Below are positions 14,448 through 22,201 of a stretch of DNA of 22,425 nt, piece by piece; position 1 is the first letter of the stretch; every line of letters begins with the position of its first letter. The notes below the pieces were generated by a model. That model was given only the letters and a program-made list of their open reading frames with translations. It was not told the DNA's origin and searched no databases. Location of the stretch: positions 1 through 22,425 of the forward strand of contig CAJPTV010000023.1 in the NCBI GenBank assembly GCA_905373665.1, given 5' to 3'. The position numbers were made by a program, and so were the translations under genes. This DNA is from Bacteroidia bacterium (lineage in GTDB: Bacteria > Bacteroidota > Bacteroidia > Bacteroidales > CAJPTX01).

Positions 14448-14500
14448 AATAAAAATAACGGATAGCGACATAGCCGAAAAGGCTAGGTCACTATCCGTTA
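14448..14500 (-). terminator. Terminator of the atpD-atpC operon
   Basis: On the minus strand a 19-bp stem (14499-14481 with 14475-14457, one mismatch and one wobble pair) encloses the loop TTTTC and is followed by ATTTTTATTG. It begins 13 bp past the atpC stop, so transcription of atpDC ends here. Confidence 0.9.
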
Positions 14501-14511
14501 CGAATCACTTT

Positions 14512-14778
14512 TTACTCCGCAGGTACGACACTCGCCTGCGTAGCAAGAATCGACACCACATTGTCGTGCTGCTCGACGATACTATTGCCCGCGATCGCAA
14601 CACGTACCAAACTTCCGTCAGGCTTCGTTATCACCACCTCGCCCTTAGGTAAAAGCGAGGAAATGATAGCTTGGTGCTGCTCGAGCATCGCGAACGGACT
14701 CTTCGTCCCCGGTACAAGCACTTGGCTTGCCTCGCAGCAGAGGAGCGTTCGCTCTGGAGTTACTATGCTAACCTGCAT
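14512..14778 (-). CDS. atpC: ATP synthase F1 subunit epsilon (short form)
   Basis: An 88-residue epsilon subunit consisting only of the N-terminal beta-sandwich: MQVSIVTPERTLLCCEASQVLVPG, then SPFAMLEQHQAIISSLLPKGEV. It joins the rotor stalk to the c-ring. The C-terminal helical hairpin of about 45 residues, which in E. coli (139 residues) inhibits ATP hydrolysis, is absent. Short epsilon subunits are common in Bacteroidetes, so this is not a truncation by mutation. It follows atpD after 19 bp and is closed by a strong terminator. Confidence 0.93.
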   Translation of the reverse strand: MQVSIVTPERTLLCCEASQVLVPGTKSPFAMLEQHQAIISSLLPKGEVVITKPDGSLVRVAIAGNSIVEQHDNVVSILATQASVVPAE

Positions 14779-14797
14779 CTATACCTCACGCCCATTA

Positions 14798-16303
14798 CTA
14801 CTTTTCCGAACCGCTCAACAGACGCTCACCCTTCTCAATCGCTTCCTCGATCGTCCCCACGAGGTTAAACGCTGCTTCGGGGTACTTGTCCACTTCGCCG
14901 TTCATAATCATGTTAAAGCCCTTGACGGTGTCCTCTATTGAGACCAACACCCCCTTCAAGCCCGTAAACTGTTCTGCCACGTGGAACGGTTGCGAAAGGA
15001 AGCGTTGTACACGACGCGCGCGATGCACCGTAAGCTTATCCTCTTCCGAAAGCTCGTCCATCCCGAGGATGGCAATGATATCCTGCAACTCGTTATAGCG
15101 CTGCAAGAGCTCCTTCACCCGCTGTGCCGTGTCGTAGTGCTCTTGCCCAACAATCTCAGGGGTGAGGATACGCGAGGTAGAGTCGAGCGGGTCAACGGCA
15201 GGGTAAATCCCCAACTCCGAAATCTTACGACTCAACACAGTAGTTGCATCCAAGTGCGAGAAGGTTGTCGCTGGCGCAGGGTCAGTCAAGTCATCCGCAG
15301 GCACATAGACCGCCTGTACCGAAGTGATAGACCCACGCTTGGTCGAGGTAATACGTTCTTGCATCCCCCCCATCTCCGTAGAAAGCGTAGGCTGATAACC
15401 TACCGCAGAAGGCATACGTCCTAAAAGCGCCGACACCTCCGAACCCGCCTGCGTGAAACGGAAGATATTATCAATAAAGAGCAAGATATCACGCCCTTCG
15501 CCATCGCCCCCACCATCACGGAACGACTCTGCTACCGTGAGTGCCGAAAGCGCCACCGTAGCACGTGCTCCTGGAGGTTCGTTCATCTGACCAAAGACCA
15601 GCGTAGCCTGCGACTTGGCGAGCTCCTCATAGTCCACCTTCCCCAAGTCCCACTTGCCTTCTTCCATCGACTTCTTGAACTCCTCGCCGTAACGAATAAC
15701 GTTCGATTCGATCATCTCACGCAACAGGTCATTCCCTTCACGCGTACGCTCGCCCACGCCAGCAAATACGGTCATCCCGTTATACCCCTTGGCGATGTTG
15801 TTAATCATCTCCATGATGAGGACGGTCTTCCCGACCCCCGCACCACCAAAGAGACCAATCTTCCCCCCCTTCATATAGGGCTCGAGAAGGTCGATAACCT
15901 TAATCCCCGTATAGAGGACTTCCTTCTCCGTCTTCAGGTCTTCGTACTTCGGCGGTTCGCGGTGAATGGGGTGCGTCTTCTTACCTTCCAACTTCCGAAG
16001 ACCGTCGATGGTGTCCCCGATGACATTGAGCAAGCGTCCACGGAGGACATCCCCCCCCGGCATCGTGATGCTCTCTCCAGTCGCTACGACCTCCATGCCG
16101 CGGCTCAGTCCGTCGGTGGAATCCATAGCGATAGTACGAACGGTTTTGTCCCCTATGTGCTGTTGCACCTCAAGGATGAGATGCGAGCCGTCCGCGCGTG
16201 TGATATCCAACGCGTCGTGGATGGTGGGCATGAGCTCGTCTGAGACGTCGAAGAGGACGTCCACCACCGGGCCAATCACCTGCGAAATCACTCCTTTGAC
16301 CAT
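14798..16303 (-). CDS. atpD: ATP synthase F1 subunit beta
   Basis: The 501-residue catalytic beta subunit of F-type ATP synthase. The P-loop GGAGVGKT lies at residues 153-160. GVGERTREGNDL, FGQMNEPPGAR, LLFIDNIFRFTQAGSEVSALLGRMPS and the DELSEEDK segment, the equivalent of the DELSEED loop, are all present. Length is typical for Bacteroidetes, slightly longer than E. coli (460). The start MVKGVISQVIGPVVDV is the usual N-terminus. It is co-transcribed only with atpC; none of atpB, E, F, H, A or G is present in this window. Confidence 0.98.
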   Translation of the reverse strand: MVKGVISQVIGPVVDVLFDVSDELMPTIHDALDITRADGSHLILEVQQHIGDKTVRTIAMDSTDGLSRGMEVVATGESITMPGGDVLRGRLLNVIGDTIDGLRKLEGKKTHPIHREPPKYEDLKTEKEVLYTGIKVIDLLEPYMKGGKIGLFGGAGVGKTVLIMEMINNIAKGYNGMTVFAGVGERTREGNDLLREMIESNVIRYGEEFKKSMEEGKWDLGKVDYEELAKSQATLVFGQMNEPPGARATVALSALTVAESFRDGGGDGEGRDILLFIDNIFRFTQAGSEVSALLGRMPSAVGYQPTLSTEMGGMQERITSTKRGSITSVQAVYVPADDLTDPAPATTFSHLDATTVLSRKISELGIYPAVDPLDSTSRILTPEIVGQEHYDTAQRVKELLQRYNELQDIIAILGMDELSEEDKLTVHRARRVQRFLSQPFHVAEQFTGLKGVLVSIEDTVKGFNMIMNGEVDKYPEAAFNLVGTIEEAIEKGERLLSGSEK

Positions 16304-16387
16304 ATTCGCGACACTATACTTTTCTTAATTTGAAATCTATAACCAACGGGTAACGCTACCCTGCCGTGTGACATCCTGCACACAGCG

Positions 16388-16412
16388 CAAAGCTAGCGAA
16401 AAAATACAACAA
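16388..16412 (-). promoter_or_regulatory. Putative atpD promoter
   Basis: TAGCTTTG on the minus strand (16395-16388) matches TAnnTTTG exactly, about 85 bp before the atpD start. Two TTG triplets just upstream (16412-16407) are too close to be an ideal -33 element. It falls in the short gap after the TPR gene, giving atpDC its own promoter. Confidence 0.5.
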
Positions 16413-16423
16413 CGACGCGACCG

Positions 16424-17725
16424 CTACACGGCGCGCATAAGACGACGACGCCAATAAATCCATACGCCAGCACCAGCTAGCAAAGCGCCAAAAAGGAATA
16501 AAACGCCTCCCCACAAGAGATAGGAAAGCATCGCGGGGGGCTCACCAACGCCTTTCTCACTCCCCTGCGTTTTGTCATTGGCTTGGTTGATGATGTCTGT
16601 CAAAAGCTGCGTATTGAGCGAATGGGTATTCAAGTGCTCGCGCCCCTGTTCGCGAATCTCTTTTTTAAGCCCCTCGATACACATCTTAGAACGAGCGAAT
16701 GCACTCCGATAATCCCCTAGACTCTCGTGCGTGAGCGCCACTTCTTCCAACAAGAGGGTGCGCAACTCTTCAAAATCTAAAGAGTCAGCAAGGGCGTATG
16801 CACGATGCCCCACCTCAACCGCCTTTCGCGTCTCCCCCATCAGACGATAAGCAGTGCAGAGGTTTCCCAACGCTTGGGTAAGCTGATACATCCGAGCCGA
16901 GTCTTGCAAGATTTGTACAGCACGCTGATGGTGCGAAACCGCATCGTCTAATTGCCCCAGCTCGCGAAGCATAAGCCCGATATTGTCCGAAGCCATCGCA
17001 AACCCGAGACGATAATCCAGCGAATCGAAGATGTCATAACTGCGGTAGTAGTGTTCGAGGGCGTGTGAGTAATCTTTAAGCTCGTAATACGTAGCACCGA
17101 TGTTGTTCTCCGCATTGGCTGTCTCGAGGGCTTTGTGTTGCGCACGGTTGTAGTTGAGGTAATGGGTGAAATACTCGAGTGCCTGACCATACTCCTCATA
17201 CTGGTAGTAGATCTGTGCGAGGTTGTTGTATACCATCGCAATCCCCGCGGCGTCATCAGCCAACTGAAACTGCTTACGCGCCTCAAGGAAGGAGAGAAAC
17301 GCCTCTTTGAAACGCCCCTCGCGACGAAGCGTAATCCCGAGGTTGTTATAGGCACGTCCGAGTCCCTTGGATTCCCCTGCATTGTCGTAATAACGTATTG
17401 CTCGCGAAAAATGAGTAGACGCATCCGAGAGCGTCCCGCTCTGAAGCGCTGCCACGCCCCAGATAGCCTCCGCACGCCCAGCCTCAGACCATGTCTTCGA
17501 ACGCAAGGCAACGTCCACCCATTCTACAAAAAAGGGCACTGCCGCATCCAGACTAGAGTCCAAAAGCGTATAAACCAACTGCTGGTAAAGCGAGAAACGC
17601 ACCGAGTCGACACTCGCCTTCCGAAGCTCGTAGCGCAACGAATCTCCGCGTGCCCCCACGGCGGTCGAGAGGTTAAACCCCAACACCAAAAGAAAAAGAA
17701 AAGGGTAAAGAGCCTTGTGCATCAT
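16424..17725 (-). CDS. Exported TPR protein with C-terminal membrane anchor
   Basis: About 433 residues from ATG 17725; an in-frame ATG at 17770 would add a 15-residue non-signal extension close to the gcvH terminator. A signal peptide (MMHKALYPFLFLLVLGFNLS) is followed by a helical region and about six to seven TPR units (roughly 75-330), with typical signatures such as GLGRAYNNLGITLRREGRFKEA and AMVYNNLAQIYYQYEEYGQA. A single membrane helix (about 399-424) ends in the basic tail WRRRLMRAV. This is the periplasmic TPR-plus-helix half of many Bacteroidetes sensors (histidine kinases or LuxR/SpoIIE-like proteins), but no cytoplasmic output domain follows. It stands alone between gcvH and atpD. 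A role in protein-protein contacts at the membrane is inferred. Confidence 0.85.
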   Translation of the reverse strand: MMHKALYPFLFLLVLGFNLSTAVGARGDSLRYELRKASVDSVRFSLYQQLVYTLLDSSLDAAVPFFVEWVDVALRSKTWSEAGRAEAIWGVAALQSGTLSDASTHFSRAIRYYDNAGESKGLGRAYNNLGITLRREGRFKEAFLSFLEARKQFQLADDAAGIAMVYNNLAQIYYQYEEYGQALEYFTHYLNYNRAQHKALETANAENNIGATYYELKDYSHALEHYYRSYDIFDSLDYRLGFAMASDNIGLMLRELGQLDDAVSHHQRAVQILQDSARMYQLTQALGNLCTAYRLMGETRKAVEVGHRAYALADSLDFEELRTLLLEEVALTHESLGDYRSAFARSKMCIEGLKKEIREQGREHLNTHSLNTQLLTDIINQANDKTQGSEKGVGEPPAMLSYLLWGGVLFLFGALLAGAGVWIYWRRRLMRAV

Positions 17726-17773
17726 CCCACGTAATAGCATTGTCATCATAGTCACAACCGACGTCATCAAAAG

Positions 17774-17825
17774 TCACAAAAAAAGCGCGTGCGAGCGTTG
17801 TATATAACGTCTTGCACGCGCTTTT
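17774..17825 (-). terminator. gcvH terminator
   Basis: Arms 17781-17795 and 17811-17825 match over 15 bp with one mismatch (AAAAGCGCGTGC core); an inner CGTT/AACG stem extends the hairpin. On the minus strand it ends in a run of seven T. It begins 29 bp beyond the gcvH stop codon and lies just before the TPR gene, separating the two transcripts. Confidence 0.88.
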
Positions 17826-17853
17826 CGACCACGCCCTAAAGCAAGGGAGTTTC

Positions 17854-18234
17854 CTACTTCTGGATATGTGCCTTGTAGGCAGCTGCATCCATGAGCGCCT
17901 CGACCTGCTTGGGGTCTTTCACACTCACACGCACAATCCACCCCGCGCCGTACGGGTCTTTGTTCACACTATCGGGCGCGTTTTCCAGATCAGGATTAAG
18001 CTCCAACACCTCACCGTCAATCGGGAGGATAAGATCCGACACCGTCTTCACCGCTTCAATCGAACCAAAGGTCTCGCCCGCCGAGAGAGCCTCGCCCACC
18101 GTGTCTACATCCACGAAGACGATATCGCCCAACTCACTCTGTGCGAAGTCTGTGATACCTACAAAAGCCTCTGTACCTTCGAGGCGCACCCATTCGTGAT
18201 CGGCGCTGTAGCGGATATTCTCAGGAAAATTCAT
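17854..18234 (-). CDS. gcvH: Glycine cleavage system H protein
   Basis: A 126-residue lipoyl-carrier H protein, which shuttles the aminomethyl group between the P, T and L proteins of the glycine cleavage system. The lipoylation site is Lys63 in ETFGSIEAVKTVSDL, and the pattern ADHEWVRLEG, GITDFAQSELGDIVFVD and NKDPYGAGWIVRV is standard. Length is normal. It is a single-gene transcript here, with its own terminator; no gcvP or gcvT is adjacent. Some H proteins also serve in lipoate delivery, which cannot be judged from this window. Confidence 0.97.
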   Translation of the reverse strand: MNFPENIRYSADHEWVRLEGTEAFVGITDFAQSELGDIVFVDVDTVGEALSAGETFGSIEAVKTVSDLILPIDGEVLELNPDLENAPDSVNKDPYGAGWIVRVSVKDPKQVEALMDAAAYKAHIQK

Positions 18235-18269
18235 TGTCTATATTCCGAATTAGATTAGCTCCTTACGCA

Positions 18270-18291
18270 CAAAGATAGCTTTTTCATACAA
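18270..18291 (-). promoter_or_regulatory. Putative gcvH promoter
   Basis: TATCTTTG on the minus strand (18277-18270) matches TAnnTTTG exactly, 36 bp from the gcvH start. The nearest TTG (18291-18289) is only 11 nt upstream, so the -33 element is unclear. Confidence 0.55.
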
Positions 18292-18353
18292 TACAGCGCT
18301 AAGGGCGCGCCGCCCATGGTTGAAGAGGGGCATACAGGAGCGTGGGGCAGAAT

Positions 18354-18393
18354 CCTAAAAAAGGGAGCGCTTCCTCATAGCTTAGGTGAAGCG
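18354..18393 (-). terminator. Probable terminator of the obg-PAP2-capA operon
   Basis: On the minus strand CGCTTC (18393-18388) and GAAGCG (18373-18368) form the stem base, with CCT/AGG extending it across a small bulge. CTCCC and six T follow. It lies about 20 bp past the CapA-like stop codon. Confidence 0.6.
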
Positions 18394-18413
18394 GCGAGAC
18401 GCTTTAGTACACT

Positions 18414-19601
18414 CTACAAGAATGAAACACGACGATACCCCTCAGGATATGCAAGGCTCTTCAAACGCACCTGCGGAAACACCTCGCAAGGCGGCATATA
18501 TGGCAACGGACGAAGATGCACCCCCTCCACCTCGCGACGCGTATTCCATAGCACCTTCTCTGCGTGCTTTATAAAGCGTTTCGGATAATCATCCCCGCTG
18601 ATATACTGCCCCTCCAATGGTAGAACACGGAAGTTCTTTTTACCTGCAATTACGGGGCGTTCTACGTAGGTAAGCAGATACTGCGGCGCATGTAACGTTA
18701 TCCCCCGCGCACTCTTTTCTACCACCACGTGCACCAACATTGCCCCAGCACGAGGGAAGGTGCGTTGCGCCGAAATAAAATTCCCCATCGAGTAAATGCA
18801 GAGCTGGCGCAGCACGCCCGCCGAATCCCGCACCGTCCGCAAAGGCTGCACCACGTGCGGATGATTCCCCACCACGAGCGTTGCGCCATTCCGTAACAAG
18901 AAGTCCGCCAAACGACGCTGTTCGGCAGAGGGCGCATCCTGATATTCTATCCCCCAGTGCATCGCCACTACAACAAAATCAGTACACCGACGCGCCTTTT
19001 CCAAGTCCGCAGCCATCTGCACCGTATCAATGAGGTTCACCACCACGGGTTTCGCAAAGGGAATACCGTTCGTCCCATAAGTGTAAGCCAAAAGCCCCAT
19101 CCGCAACCCATTCTTTTCAATAATGCGCGGGGTCAGCGAATCGCGTTCCTCGGCATTACGAAAAGTCCCCGTAAAGGGCATCCCTGCTTGCTCGAGAACC
19201 GCAATCGTGCGTTTAATCCCTGCCGTCTGTCGATCGCACGTATGGTTGTTAGCCGTCGTAAGCACCGAAAAACCCGCTTGTCGAAGGGCGTAAACCAACG
19301 TATCGGGTGCACTAAAACAAGGATAGCCCCGATAGGGCGTCCCACCCAAGGTGAGCTCTAGGTTTCCTACCGTGACATCGCTCTGGCGAAGATAAGGCGC
19401 TATATAGGTGAAACAAGGTGCATAATCATACCCCCGCGCACGCTCCGCCGCCTCTATCTGCGGCAGGTGTTGCATAATATCCCCCGTTAGAGTCAAACTC
19501 ACACACCGCGCAGCACTATCCGCTGGGTAATAGGGCGTCCATTGTGCCGCACAACCGACATGCAGCAACAGCAACAACAGGGTCAATTTTACAGCATTCA
19601 T
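18414..19601 (-). CDS. CapA-family (PGA_cap) metallophosphatase-like lipoprotein
   Basis: I use ATG 19601, which overlaps the PAP2 stop as ATGA, giving 395 residues and a lipoprotein signal with lipobox LLHVGC (Cys17). The fold is the calcineurin-like PGA_cap/CapA family: LTLTGDIM, VTVGNLELTLGG, TTANNHTCD, VVVAMHWGIEYQ, VVGNHPHVVQPL and YSMGNFI carry the Asp, Asn and His residues expected of the metal site. Named members take part in poly-gamma-glutamate capsule export or modification, but no CapB/C genes are nearby, so capsule synthesis is not implied. Translational coupling to the PAP2 phosphatase suggests a shared role at the envelope, perhaps on phosphorylated lipid or glycan; this is inference. 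Confidence 0.88.
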   Translation of the reverse strand: MNAVKLTLLLLLLHVGCAAQWTPYYPADSAARCVSLTLTGDIMQHLPQIEAAERARGYDYAPCFTYIAPYLRQSDVTVGNLELTLGGTPYRGYPCFSAPDTLVYALRQAGFSVLTTANNHTCDRQTAGIKRTIAVLEQAGMPFTGTFRNAEERDSLTPRIIEKNGLRMGLLAYTYGTNGIPFAKPVVVNLIDTVQMAADLEKARRCTDFVVVAMHWGIEYQDAPSAEQRRLADFLLRNGATLVVGNHPHVVQPLRTVRDSAGVLRQLCIYSMGNFISAQRTFPRAGAMLVHVVVEKSARGITLHAPQYLLTYVERPVIAGKKNFRVLPLEGQYISGDDYPKRFIKHAEKVLWNTRREVEGVHLRPLPYMPPCEVFPQVRLKSLAYPEGYRRVSFL

Positions 19602-20173
19602 CCCCCTCTCGCTTTCAGAAAAGACTGGTAACAGAAATGCAGCGCAAGCCATACGCCAGCAGCGATCCCCGCCCCCAACAGAGCGCCACACAGCAGGTCG
19701 CCCGGATAGTGCAGCCCCAAATAAATACGGCTATAACAGACGAGCATTGCCCACAAACAGAGCCCCCACGTCGCCCATCGTCTTCGTAACCACAAGCTAC
19801 TTAACAGCGCCACACCCCACACATTAGCCGCATGCGAAGATACAAAACCGTAAAGCCCACCACGATGCCCCGTCGGCAAATAGACCTCTCCCTCTAGCAA
19901 CGGTTCGTGCGACGGACGCAAGCGCTGTACCACATCCTTGAAAGCCACCACCGAGATGCGATCTGCCAAAAGCACAACAAGTCCCACACAAACAACATAC
20001 CCTACCAAGCGACGCCAGCCGCCATCCTTCCACACCAGAAAGAGAAGAACCCCATAGAGCGGTAACCACGTCCACGTGCCCGAAACAAGCCCCATCGGCG
20101 CATCAAGCCACGGGGTATGGAGTCCGTTCAAAAAGAGGAAAAGCGCCTGATCCCACCTCACAAGCGTTTCCAT
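19598..20173 (-). CDS. PAP2-family membrane phosphatase
   Basis: A 191-residue integral membrane phosphatase with about five or six hydrophobic helices. The three acid-phosphatase motifs are present: KDVVQRLRP (Lys79 to Pro87, KX6RP), VSSHAAN (111-117, His114, in place of PSGH) and SRIYLGLHYPGD (148-159, SRX5HX3D with His155 and Asp159). Relatives dephosphorylate undecaprenyl diphosphate, phosphatidylglycerol phosphate or lipid A; the substrate cannot be fixed from sequence. It begins 9 nt after obg and overlaps the CapA-like start by 4 nt, so it is translated within one operon. Confidence 0.92.
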   Translation of the reverse strand: METLVRWDQALFLFLNGLHTPWLDAPMGLVSGTWTWLPLYGVLLFLVWKDGGWRRLVGYVVCVGLVVLLADRISVVAFKDVVQRLRPSHEPLLEGEVYLPTGHRGGLYGFVSSHAANVWGVALLSSLWLRRRWATWGLCLWAMLVCYSRIYLGLHYPGDLLCGALLGAGIAAGVWLALHFCYQSFLKARGG

Positions 20174-20182
20174 AGCTCGCCC

Positions 20183-21184
20183 CTATTGGTTCGCTTCTTG
20201 CAAGAGCTTCCACAAGAGATCTAAGAGTGCCTGCAATCCCTCGCCCGAGAACGATGAAAAGAAGAGATAAGGGACGTCCACGACCAACTGTTGTTCGATC
20301 TGCTCACGCCGTTCTTGGGTAATAAGGTCACTTTTGGAGATAGCCAACGCTCGTTTCTTTTCCAAAAGCTCGGGCTTATAAAGACGCAGCTCCTCACAGA
20401 GGGTATGATAGTCGCGCTCGACATCGTCCGTATCTGCCGCAATAACAAAGAGCAGAATCGCATTCCGTTCCGTATGCCGAAGGAAGCGCAAACCAATTCC
20501 ACGCCCAAGGTGCGCACCAGCGATAATCCCCGGTATATCAGCCATCACAAACGAGAGCCCATCTCGGTAGCGTACAATCCCCAGCTGCGGCTGAAGGGTC
20601 GTAAACGGATAATCGGCAATCTTGGGCGTAGCCTTAGTCACCTGTGCCAGCAACGTCGACTTGCCCGCATTCGGGAAACCAATCAACCCGACGTCGGCAA
20701 AGCTCTTCAACTCAAAGACGACCCATCCCTCCACGCCAGGCTCTCCGGGCTGCGCAAATCGCGGTGTTTGTAGCGTGGGGCTCTTAAAGTTCCAGTTCCC
20801 GAGTCCGCCACGCCCCCCTTTCTTGATGACGAGCGTCTGCCCCTCCTCGGTGATCTCCCCTATCTGTTCGCCCGTCTCCTCATCGATAGCCACCGTGCCA
20901 AGCGGCACCTCTATCACCCGATCCTCGCCACGTGCACCTTGGCTTCGCTGACGTCCGCCCGACTCGCCGTCCCCTGCCTTTACATGCTTAGTATACTGGA
21001 GGTGCAACAGCGTCCACCGATGCCGATTGCCCACGATAATCACACTGCCGCCAGTACCACCATCGCCCCCATCGGGTCCCCCCTTGGGAATGAACTTCTC
21101 GTGCCGGAGGTGCGCACTCCCTGCCCCTCCCTTTCCCGAACTACAGAAAATACGGATACGGTCTATAAAATTCTGCGATGGCAT
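20183..21184 (-). CDS. obgE: Obg-family GTPase (Obg/CgtA)
   Basis: A 333-residue GTPase bound to the large ribosomal subunit, needed for ribosome maturation and stress responses. The glycine-rich Obg fold occupies 1-158 (GGPDGGDGGTGG, GKGGAG, GGRGGLGN). G1 is GFPNAGKS (169-176), the switch I region is DYPFTTLQP, G3 is DIPG (216-219) and G4 is SKSD (283-286) in place of NKxD. There is no C-terminal OCT domain. It is the first gene of obg-PAP2-capA, with a promoter just upstream. Confidence 0.97.
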   Translation of the reverse strand: MPSQNFIDRIRIFCSSGKGGAGSAHLRHEKFIPKGGPDGGDGGTGGSVIIVGNRHRWTLLHLQYTKHVKAGDGESGGRQRSQGARGEDRVIEVPLGTVAIDEETGEQIGEITEEGQTLVIKKGGRGGLGNWNFKSPTLQTPRFAQPGEPGVEGWVVFELKSFADVGLIGFPNAGKSTLLAQVTKATPKIADYPFTTLQPQLGIVRYRDGLSFVMADIPGIIAGAHLGRGIGLRFLRHTERNAILLFVIAADTDDVERDYHTLCEELRLYKPELLEKKRALAISKSDLITQERREQIEQQLVVDVPYLFFSSFSGEGLQALLDLLWKLLQEANQ

Positions 21185-21206
21185 CTACTTCCACTGTATT
21201 GTTAGA

Positions 21207-21239
21207 CAAATGTACTTCTATATTCCTTAACGGGGCAAA
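21207..21239 (-). promoter_or_regulatory. Bacteroidetes-type promoter of the obg operon
   Basis: On the minus strand TTTG at 21239-21236, then 21 nt, then TACATTTG at 21214-21207: a good match to both consensus boxes. The -33 box lies inside the last codons of the upstream gene, and the leader is about 15-20 nt. Confidence 0.7.
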
Positions 21240-22183
21240 GCGGAAAGTTGCGGCAAGGTCGTCATGACCGCATCCCAAGCCACCGACGGGGTACGCCAAA
21301 GCTGCCCCTGCGCATCGCGCAAATAAGCATAAGAGGCGCCCTGCGGGTAAAGTAGATACACCAACGTATCTGGCGAACGACGCAACCGCAACCGTAGCTG
21401 CAAAAGCGGACTTTGACTATCAACGCGAGCATACTCCTCTGCCTTAATACTGTCTTGTGCCTCCACGCTCACCCCTGTCAGCGCATAGAGAAAGGCACTC
21501 ATACGCACCGTATCATACGGCAACACCGCTCCTCCTCCGCCCACAGCCGACAGGGCTACACGCGACGAGTCCAGCATCGCCACGCGGAAGGATTCTTCTG
21601 GGGTCTCCGTCCACTCCAATTCGACAAAGGCAAGGTCGCTCGGACGTTGTATTGCCCATGCCGAGGCAGCAGCCACCCACTGCCGTTTTTCAAGCGAAAG
21701 GTCGTCAATGGTCGACTTCGCAAAGCCCGCCGTACGCACGAGGTAATACCGTCCCGCATACTCAAGGAGGAGCTCACCGTCAGCCTGTCGTCCGAAGGCA
21801 AAGGCAAACTGATGCCCGGCCGCCTCAAGGCGCACAGCTAACCCCGAATCTTGCAAGCGACGGCGTTGCGCCTCGTCTAATTCACCTACGATGGGGAAAC
21901 GCACATCGATACGCTTAAAGTAGTCCCACAGGGTCTGTAGTGTTCGCTCATAGACGCGCTCTCCTGCCGCGGTTTGCCAACCGTCCGCCTGCTGGTAGAA
22001 CGCTAAAACCTCCGTCCCACGACGCAGCTCGATACACGTAACCGCCCCAAGACTCTCGGGCAACACAAACGACTCTTGCGCAGCATCCCATACACGCCCA
22101 CGCCACCACCAGAGTGCGCCCGCAGTAAGCAGTAGGAGGAGAAAGAGGAGGGGAAGGAGGGTCTTGTGTGATAGTTTTACCAT
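21227..22183 (-). CDS. Membrane-anchored DUF4340-like protein
   Basis: A 318-residue protein with one N-terminal membrane helix (about 8-27, LLPLLFLLLLLTAGALWWW) and a large extracytoplasmic part. ITS-like opening VTCIELRRGTEVLAFYQQADGWQ, then ERTLQTLWDYFKRIDVRFPI (about 78-98), resembles a recurrent Bacteroidales family of single-helix proteins with DUF4340-like repeats (xxITKIxLxxxxxxxxLxxxxxGW, then LLxTxxRIxVxxPV). A second half (about 175-318) repeats the same strand order weakly. Function unknown. It starts 18 nt after the stop of the partial restriction-modification gene upstream, possibly the same transcript; the obg promoter lies in its end. Confidence 0.75.
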   Translation of the reverse strand: MVKLSHKTLLPLLFLLLLLTAGALWWWRGRVWDAAQESFVLPESLGAVTCIELRRGTEVLAFYQQADGWQTAAGERVYERTLQTLWDYFKRIDVRFPIVGELDEAQRRRLQDSGLAVRLEAAGHQFAFAFGRQADGELLLEYAGRYYLVRTAGFAKSTIDDLSLEKRQWVAAASAWAIQRPSDLAFVELEWTETPEESFRVAMLDSSRVALSAVGGGGAVLPYDTVRMSAFLYALTGVSVEAQDSIKAEEYARVDSQSPLLQLRLRLRRSPDTLVYLLYPQGASYAYLRDAQGQLWRTPSVAWDAVMTTLPQLSALPR

Positions 22184-22201
22184 TTCTGTGTTACGTGTCG
22201 C

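Noticed and set aside
14388..14471. Longer start (ATG 14471) for the hydrolase-like gene
   Set aside because: It falls within the atpC terminator hairpin and would bury the signal peptide 28 residues inside the protein.
2296..17825. Same GCGCGTGC core in two terminators (2296-2339 and 17781-17825)
   Set aside because: The shared part is short and loops differ; GC-rich terminator stems converge easily, so I do not call a dispersed repeat.
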